From an uncultured Eubacteriales bacterium (GTDB taxonomy: Bacteria; Bacillota; Clostridia; Oscillospirales; Oscillospiraceae): a DNA stretch of 53,246 nucleotides. Below the pieces are notes generated by a model. That model saw only the letters and a list, made by a program, of their open reading frames with translations. It was not told the origin of the DNA and made no database searches. Shown here piece by piece: positions 48,633 to 53,246 of this stretch. How positions within the stretch are numbered: position 1 is the stretch's first letter; the number at the start of each line of letters is the position of its first letter. The stretch spans positions 1-53,246 of the forward strand of contig URBH01000007.1 of assembly GCA_900546075.1 (NCBI GenBank), written 5' to 3'. The position numbers and the translations under genes are program-made.

Positions 48633-49949
48633 ATGAACGTTATTTGCATACATACGCACGATTCGGGTCGTTATTTCCAACCGTACGGCTACCCGATTCC
48701 CAGTCCCCATATTTTGGAGTTCGCAAAAAAAGGAACTCTTTTTAGAAACGCTTTTTCTGCGTGCCCAACCTGCTCTCCTAGCAGAGCAGCGCTAATGACG
48801 GGACAATATCCTCATTCATGCGGCATGTTTGGTTTGGCGCATCGGGGATTTGTGATGGATGACTACAGTCACCATATGGCATCGTATTTCAAAAATCACG
48901 GAATGGATACTGTCTTATGTGGCATTCAGCATGAGGCACCGAACGCTGATATGCTGGGATACAGTCGTATATTGGGCTCCCAGAATTATAATATGGGAGA
49001 AATCAATTTTGACTCGGAAGTGTTTGATAGGAATAATTGCGAAATAGTATGTAAATTCTTGCGTGAAGAACACAAGAAACCGTTCTTCCTTTCATTTGGA
49101 TGTTTTAATACACATCGTGTCTATCCGAAACATGGCAAGAATATTGATGCAAGATATGTCTTGCCACCACCTGGCATTTTCGACTCGCCAGAAAACAGGG
49201 AAGACATGGCAGATTATATGTATTCGGCATCCGTTTGTGACGATATTGTAGGCAAGGTGCTTGTGGAAATTGAGCAGAATGGTCTAAAAGAAAACACTGT
49301 TATCATTTTCACAACGGATCACGGTCTTGCTCTTCCGAATATGAAGTGTACATTATTCGATGCTGGTACCGGAGTCACCCTCATCGTTGATTATCCAGAG
49401 AACAAAAAGAAAGGACAGGTGCTAGATTTTTTAGTATCACAGGTTGACATTTTTCCAACAATATGTGATATACTAAATATTACCAAACCGGAGTGGCTTC
49501 AGGGAGAATCCCTGTTACCTATGTTTGAAAAAGGAACGGAAGTACGTGATCAAGTATATTCCGAAATTAATTTTCATACGGTATATGAGCCTGTGAGAGC
49601 AGTCAGAACAAAGAGATACAAGTACATCAAAGAATACGATGACGACTTAACAGTAATCAAAAGCAACATCGATGCATCCAGCGCAAAAACATTTCTTCTG
49701 GCACATGAGTGTCTGGAATTTGAAAAAGAGCGGGAATATTTGTTTGACTTGTATGCGGATCCTCTTGAAAGAAATAATCTTGCATCTATTCGGGAATACA
49801 CGGAAATCCATGAAAAAATGTCAGCGTTGCTGGATAAATGGATGGAAGACACGAACGATCCTCTCAGGTTTGGTCCGATAAAAGCACCGGAAGGATCATT
49901 GCTCAATAAGAGAACCGATGTTGATGCGGAAGAATTAAGCACAGATTGA
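48633..49949 (+). CDS. Cys-type sulfatase, cytoplasmic
   Basis: A 438-residue arylsulfatase-family enzyme. The maturation motif CSPSRAALMTG (47-57) places the formylglycine precursor at Cys47. HTHDSGRY near the start carries a metal Asp (D10). TTDHGLALPNMKCTLFDAG near 230 holds the distal Asp/His and Lys. It cleaves a sulfate ester or sulfamate; the PTCSPSR...GLAHRGF arrangement resembles N-sulfoglucosamine-type sulfatases. No signal peptide is present, so it works in the cytoplasm on imported substrate. I start it at ATG 48633 rather than TTG 48624. The activating enzyme (anaerobic sulfatase maturase) is not in the window. Confidence 0.9.
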   Translation: MNVICIHTHDSGRYFQPYGYPIPSPHILEFAKKGTLFRNAFSACPTCSPSRAALMTGQYPHSCGMFGLAHRGFVMDDYSHHMASYFKNHGMDTVLCGIQHEAPNADMLGYSRILGSQNYNMGEINFDSEVFDRNNCEIVCKFLREEHKKPFFLSFGCFNTHRVYPKHGKNIDARYVLPPPGIFDSPENREDMADYMYSASVCDDIVGKVLVEIEQNGLKENTVIIFTTDHGLALPNMKCTLFDAGTGVTLIVDYPENKKKGQVLDFLVSQVDIFPTICDILNITKPEWLQGESLLPMFEKGTEVRDQVYSEINFHTVYEPVRAVRTKRYKYIKEYDDDLTVIKSNIDASSAKTFLLAHECLEFEKEREYLFDLYADPLERNNLASIREYTEIHEKMSALLDKWMEDTNDPLRFGPIKAPEGSLLNKRTDVDAEELSTD

Positions 49950-49962
49950 TGAGGGTTTGAAA

Positions 49963-51186
49963 ATGAAAGATAGGCCGATTAACAATGGAAGTATCAAGTC
50001 TGCAAACAGACTGACTGTGATAAGATTGATTGATGAACTTGGCACCGTATCGCGGGCTGGCATTGCGGAAAAGATTGGTATGAGCAAATCTTCGGTATCT
50101 ACTATTGTTGAGGAGCTTATTAACGCAGGATGGATTCAAGAAGTCGGTCTCGGCAGGTCAACGGGACAGGGCGGCAAGAAGCCGGTACTGCTTCAAATCA
50201 ACGGGGATTCCACCAATATTTTAGCTGTTTATTTCAGCTATAATCTTGTTGAAATAGGAATAGCGGATTTTCACGGGAATTTGATGGATATGGTTTCCAT
50301 CGACATCGACTCTACGGAAGACCCGTTCGGCCTTTTTGACCGCATCATTGAAAATTGCAGACATTTGATAGAAGAATGGAAGCTGCGTAATGGTCAGACA
50401 AGAAACGTAATTGGCTGCGGGATTGTGATGAAGGGTCTGGTAGATACCGAAAAGGGAGAGCTGTCCTATTCAGCAACATTAAGAGGATGGCAGAATGTCC
50501 CAATCGGAAAATACTTTTCGGAAAAACTGGGTATACCTACTTTTGTCGAGAATGACGCCCGTGCAGTAACGGTTCATATGTTGCGCAAATATAAAGATTT
50601 GAGCCCAAAAGTACTTATGTGTGTATGCGTGGAACGCGGTGTCGGTGTCGGACTTGCTGTGGAAGGACAGGTCTACTACGGCTTTAATTCCGGCATCAGC
50701 ACTACGCATATGATGCTAGACCCCAACGGACCGGTTTGCAGTTGTGGAAATATTGGGTGTTGGGATGTTTTGACATCTATTGAGACACTCAAAAATGAGC
50801 TAGTAAAGAAATCTCCCAAATACCGGACGATGTCTCTGGATCAAGTTGTTATGAGTTATCAAAATAAAGATGAACTTGTAATTGATACTGAGATTAATTA
50901 CACGGAATACTGGATGAAGCGCGGAATTGTAAATGCGCTGAACTGTTACAATCCGGATGTTATGGTACTTGTAGGTCGGTACTTCAACTATTTTGAGGGA
51001 GCTGCGGAGCGAATTAAAGAAGCGGTACAGAATATGCCGAACAGTGCAGCTAAAAGAGTTAAGGTTATCGTCTCAGACAGACAGGAGCATCTCTTCCTGA
51101 TTAGTGCAGTATCTGTCGTTTACTCCGCTTTTTTCTCGGAAAAATTTCATCAAACGTTAGTGGATGGCATTGACAATGCACATTAA
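49963..51186 (+). CDS. ROK-family transcriptional regulator
   Basis: A 407-residue XylR/NagC-type regulator. The N-terminal winged helix (about 1-75) reads NRLTVIRLIDELGTVSRAGIAEKIGMSKSSVSTIVEELI. The ROK domain follows, with FVENDARAVTVHML near 192, GVGVGLAVEG near 223, THMMLDPNGP near 247 and the zinc motif CSCGNIGCWD (about 258-267). The ATP-binding DxGxT of true ROK kinases is absent, so it is a regulator and not a kinase. It lies within the operon it probably controls and should bind the 31-bp palindrome at 41308-41338, released by a sugar intermediate. GAGGG precedes ATG 49963. Confidence 0.9.
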   Translation: MKDRPINNGSIKSANRLTVIRLIDELGTVSRAGIAEKIGMSKSSVSTIVEELINAGWIQEVGLGRSTGQGGKKPVLLQINGDSTNILAVYFSYNLVEIGIADFHGNLMDMVSIDIDSTEDPFGLFDRIIENCRHLIEEWKLRNGQTRNVIGCGIVMKGLVDTEKGELSYSATLRGWQNVPIGKYFSEKLGIPTFVENDARAVTVHMLRKYKDLSPKVLMCVCVERGVGVGLAVEGQVYYGFNSGISTTHMMLDPNGPVCSCGNIGCWDVLTSIETLKNELVKKSPKYRTMSLDQVVMSYQNKDELVIDTEINYTEYWMKRGIVNALNCYNPDVMVLVGRYFNYFEGAAERIKEAVQNMPNSAAKRVKVIVSDRQEHLFLISAVSVVYSAFFSEKFHQTLVDGIDNAH

Positions 51187-51197
51187 GGAGGTTCAAT

Positions 51198-52214
51198 ATG
51201 GAGAAAGTTGGAATTGCAGTAATAGGTTGCGGAGAAATAAGCTCATATCATATTAATGCATTGCGACTGATTCCACAGGCAGATATTCGGGTATATTGTG
51301 ACATCGTGAGAGAAAAGGCAGAATTCAGAGCGGAAGGTTTCGGCGATGTTTGTACAGATTATAAAGAAGCCATTCATCGTGACGATATTAATCTTGTGAT
51401 GATTCTTACGCCAAACTATCTTCACTGTCCGATAGCCGTTGAAGCCGCGAAAGCCGGTAAGCATATTTTTGTCCAAAAACCGTTTGCAAGAACGGTTCAG
51501 GAATGTGAGGAAATGATTGCTGCGGCGAAAGCAAACAATGTCAAGTTGTTCGCAAGTTTTATGCACAGATACTTTGAAGAATCTGTATGGGCAAAAAACT
51601 ATATTCAGTCCGGAGGACTTGGCGACATATATCTTTGTTATCTGCGCAACTCACTGCCCGGAAGCAATTATTCAACTTGGCAGTATAACGAAGAACTCTG
51701 CGGAAAAGGTGGAGCAATCATCGATGTCGGAGTACATGGGATTGATATTATTCGTTATCTGCTCGGAGATTTTGCTGAAGTAGAACATGCAAGCAAGGGC
51801 CGCAGAATTGAAAGCAGAAGTATTAAAGGCGAAATAATCGAACCAAACAACGAGGATTGGGCCATTGCTGAATACATACTAAAAAACGGAGCAAGAGTAT
51901 CGCATCACATAAGTTGGATACAACCATGGAACTGCAATCGGTTTGTTATGGAGATACACGGCAGTAAGGGAAGCCTGTATCTGCGGACAGGTTACGGTGC
52001 GCTTGCAGTAGACGGTATGGGCGACAAACCTGCGGATATTGTGTTCCCACAGTTGGCGCAAACGCAGTTTGGCTACCGTCAGCATAAAGAAGTAATTGAC
52101 GCTATTATCGCTGATACAAACCCGATTGCGACAGGTGAAGACGGAAAGTATACACTTCAAATTGTTGAACAAATACTTGAAAAATGTGAACAAGGACAAT
52201 TGCTGGAACAATAG
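51198..52214 (+). CDS. Gfo/Idh/MocA-family oxidoreductase, island copy 3
   Basis: A 338-residue paralogue of island copy 2. The Rossmann motif is VIGCGEISSYHINAL (about 8-22). At the EKP position it reads FVQKPFART, keeping Lys but replacing Glu by Gln. The catalytic-type motif is DVGVHGIDIIRYLLGD (about 176-191). AAGGAGG lies 8 bases upstream of the ATG, 11 bases after the ROK gene. It is the last gene of the island operon, closed by a strong terminator 53 bases on. Placement after the regulator suggests that it arose by duplication or joined late, but its frame and composition match the rest of the island. Confidence 0.9.
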   Translation: MEKVGIAVIGCGEISSYHINALRLIPQADIRVYCDIVREKAEFRAEGFGDVCTDYKEAIHRDDINLVMILTPNYLHCPIAVEAAKAGKHIFVQKPFARTVQECEEMIAAAKANNVKLFASFMHRYFEESVWAKNYIQSGGLGDIYLCYLRNSLPGSNYSTWQYNEELCGKGGAIIDVGVHGIDIIRYLLGDFAEVEHASKGRRIESRSIKGEIIEPNNEDWAIAEYILKNGARVSHHISWIQPWNCNRFVMEIHGSKGSLYLRTGYGALAVDGMGDKPADIVFPQLAQTQFGYRQHKEVIDAIIADTNPIATGEDGKYTLQIVEQILEKCEQGQLLEQ

Positions 52215-52267
52215 AAAACCCTGCACCTGACTTATTTTCAAAAGAGATCTTTTGCTTTCTCTATTTC

Positions 52268-52307
52268 GGGACTGTTGCAAAACGAAAGTTTTGCAACAGT
52301 CCCTTTT
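52268..52307 (+). terminator. Terminator of the sulfatase-island operon
   Basis: GGGACTGTTGCAAAAC (52268-52283) and GTTTTGCAACAGTCCC (52288-52303) form a perfect 16-bp stem with tetraloop GAAA, followed by TTTT. Confidence 0.92.
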
Positions 52308-52425
52308 CTGGATAAGGTATAATAAATTGCGCAAATTGAAAAGGTCATAAAAAAGTAGACACGGCTTGCCGGTCTCTGGTAGAATGAAGTTACCACACAA
52401 ACATTCTGAAAGGAGACGACAAACC

Positions 52426-52663
52426 ATGTGTGCTGAATGTTTACACGGCTAAATTGGCAGAACGCATGGCGGGGAGATTTGAACAAAGATACCACGAAAG
52501 CCCACAAAAGCGAAAACAAGAGTGGATGGATGCACAGAGTAGAGCATACGCACAGAAAAACCAATCCGTTCCTGACGGGGAAGATATTGTCTCCCGTATG
52601 AGTGCATACAGCAGGGCTGTGGAACGCAACAAGGAGGATAGGGCAACCAATGGCAACGATTGA
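52426..52663 (+). pseudogene. Fused remnant of a small integrative-element gene
   Basis: AGGAG precedes ATG 52426, which opens MCAECLHG and then stops. In the overlapping frame from GTG 52430, a 77-codon stretch (KLAERMAGRFEQRY, WMDAQSRAYAQKN, IVSRMSAYSRAVERNKED) runs to 52663. These look like the start and end of a longer accessory gene that usually precedes integrases in gut Clostridia elements, joined by an internal deletion. The GTG frame could still be translated because it overlaps the strong ribosome site. I have no function for it. Confidence 0.5.
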
Positions 52664-53246
52664 AAAGCAAGTCGGCAAGAATGGAATCACCTACCGGATC
52701 ACCGTCTATTCCGGTTTCGACACCCAGGGGAAGCGCATCCGCCACAGGCAGACCTATTGACCACCCAGGCAAATTGATAAAGCTGTCCAGAGAGCCGCCA
52801 CGGATTTTGAACGGAGTATTGAGCAAGGCTTTGTGCTGGACAACCGCCAGACGTTCGCAGAATATGCCGCCTATGTGCTGGAATTGAAAGAACGCAGCGG
52901 AACAAAGTCCAAGACCATTGACCGCTATAGGGAACTCATGGGCCGTATCAACCAGGCAATTGGTCACATGAAACTGGCTGATATCCGCCCGCAACACCTT
53001 AACAGCTTCTACAAAAATCTGTCAGAACCGGGCATTCGGGAGACAGAAGGCATTGCTACAGCCCGCATTGACCTTGCCGCATGGCTGAAAGCAAACAAGA
53101 AAAGCAGAGCCGGTATTGCGAAAGCTGCCGGTGTGGGGGCCTCTACGGTCAGCACTGCCGCCCAAGGTCACCCCATCCGGGAGACGAAAGCTAGGGCAAC
53201 ACCGCACAATTGTGCCTGCGAGTCTCAGCCGTCTTTTTGCCCCACT
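52650..53246 (+). pseudogene. Tyrosine integrase fragment with early stop, cut by the window end
   Basis: The start ATG 52650 has AAGGAGG 12 bases upstream. The frame reads MATIEKQVGKNGITYRITVY (arm-binding domain), then TGA at codon 37 (52758-52760). It resumes as QIDKAVQRAATDFERSIEQGF, FAEYAAYVLELKER and IDRYRELMGRINQAIG (core-binding domain) with an internal helix-turn-helix-like segment SRAGIAKAAGVGASTVS. After ETKARA (about 53198) the sequence changes character, with GGGCAA (53194-53199) and TTGCCC (53237-53242) inverted. This suggests a second insertion of a small repeat. The catalytic domain lies beyond the window or is lost. Confidence 0.7.

Noticed and set aside
1..53246. CRISPR arrays, rRNA and tRNA genes
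   Set aside because: I saw no regularly spaced repeat array and no recognisable rRNA or tRNA sequence. A covariance-model scan would be decisive for small RNAs.

Overview
The window looks like a chromosomal segment of a gut-type Clostridia, probably an Oscillospiraceae/Ruminococcaceae relative. This is inferred from the GC-rich core, strong AGGAGG ribosome sites, a YesMN-type two-component system controlling sugar uptake, RpiR control, EtfAB-linked anaerobic redox genes and the kind of integrative-element debris present. No rRNA, tRNA or CRISPR array was seen.

Layout. (1) 0-6.1 kb, mostly minus strand: a small terminal-inverted-repeat element, an ECF sigma factor with a membrane-anchored partner, a secreted protein of unknown function, and an aldose 1-epimerase/MFS pair. 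(2) 6.2-19.4 kb, plus strand: a carbohydrate uptake and processing locus. It holds a Gfo/Idh/MocA oxidoreductase, a divergent NagB-like protein, NagA, a CUT1 ABC importer (binding protein and two permeases, no ATPase), a DUF624 protein, a small membrane protein, a YesN-like regulator, a YesM-like kinase and an L-fucose/arabinose-isomerase-like enzyme. (3) 19.4-36.5 kb: a second catabolic block. It has a class II aldolase, PfkB kinase, DUF4867 protein and second NagB-like protein; an RpiR regulator; a FAD oxidase, Fe-S protein, EtfB and EtfA; an IolB-like isomerase, FGGY kinase and FAD oxidoreductase; then an Ldh_2 dehydrogenase, LarA lactate racemase and malic enzyme. Two promoters in this block carry the same 15-bp operator family (TGWAA-N5-TTACA), which I assign to the RpiR protein encoded between them. 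The block plausibly turns a modified sugar or polyol into triose phosphate plus a C3 acid that enters lactate/malate/pyruvate redox metabolism.

(4) 36.6-41.0 kb: ychF, then a decaying integrated element read leftward. It has a Rep of the CRESS-DNA type (HUH nuclease plus superfamily 3 helicase), an FtsK/TcpA-like gene broken by two nonsense codons, an excisionase and a truncated tyrosine integrase. Just upstream of rep is a stem-loop with a 13-bp perfect stem whose loop carries GAGTATTAC. This matches the NANTATTAC nonanucleotide of circovirus/geminivirus origins and is flanked by GTAGCA iterons. It is the most striking object in the window.

(5) 41.0-52.3 kb: a visibly AT-richer island. A consensus promoter is capped by a 31-bp perfect palindrome and drives a NitT/TauT-type ABC importer (lipoprotein, two permeases, two different ATPases). 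The same transcript continues through a TIM-barrel sugar isomerase, two Gfo/Idh/MocA oxidoreductases, a Cys-type sulfatase without signal peptide, a ROK repressor and a third Gfo/Idh/MocA protein, ending at a strong terminator. I read it as an intracellular pathway for a small imported sulfated sugar or polyol. The two ATPases carry complementary defects (switch His lost in one, signature motif lost in the other), which predicts a heterodimer with one consensus and one degenerate site. (6) 52.4-53.2 kb: fragments of another integrative element, including an interrupted integrase.
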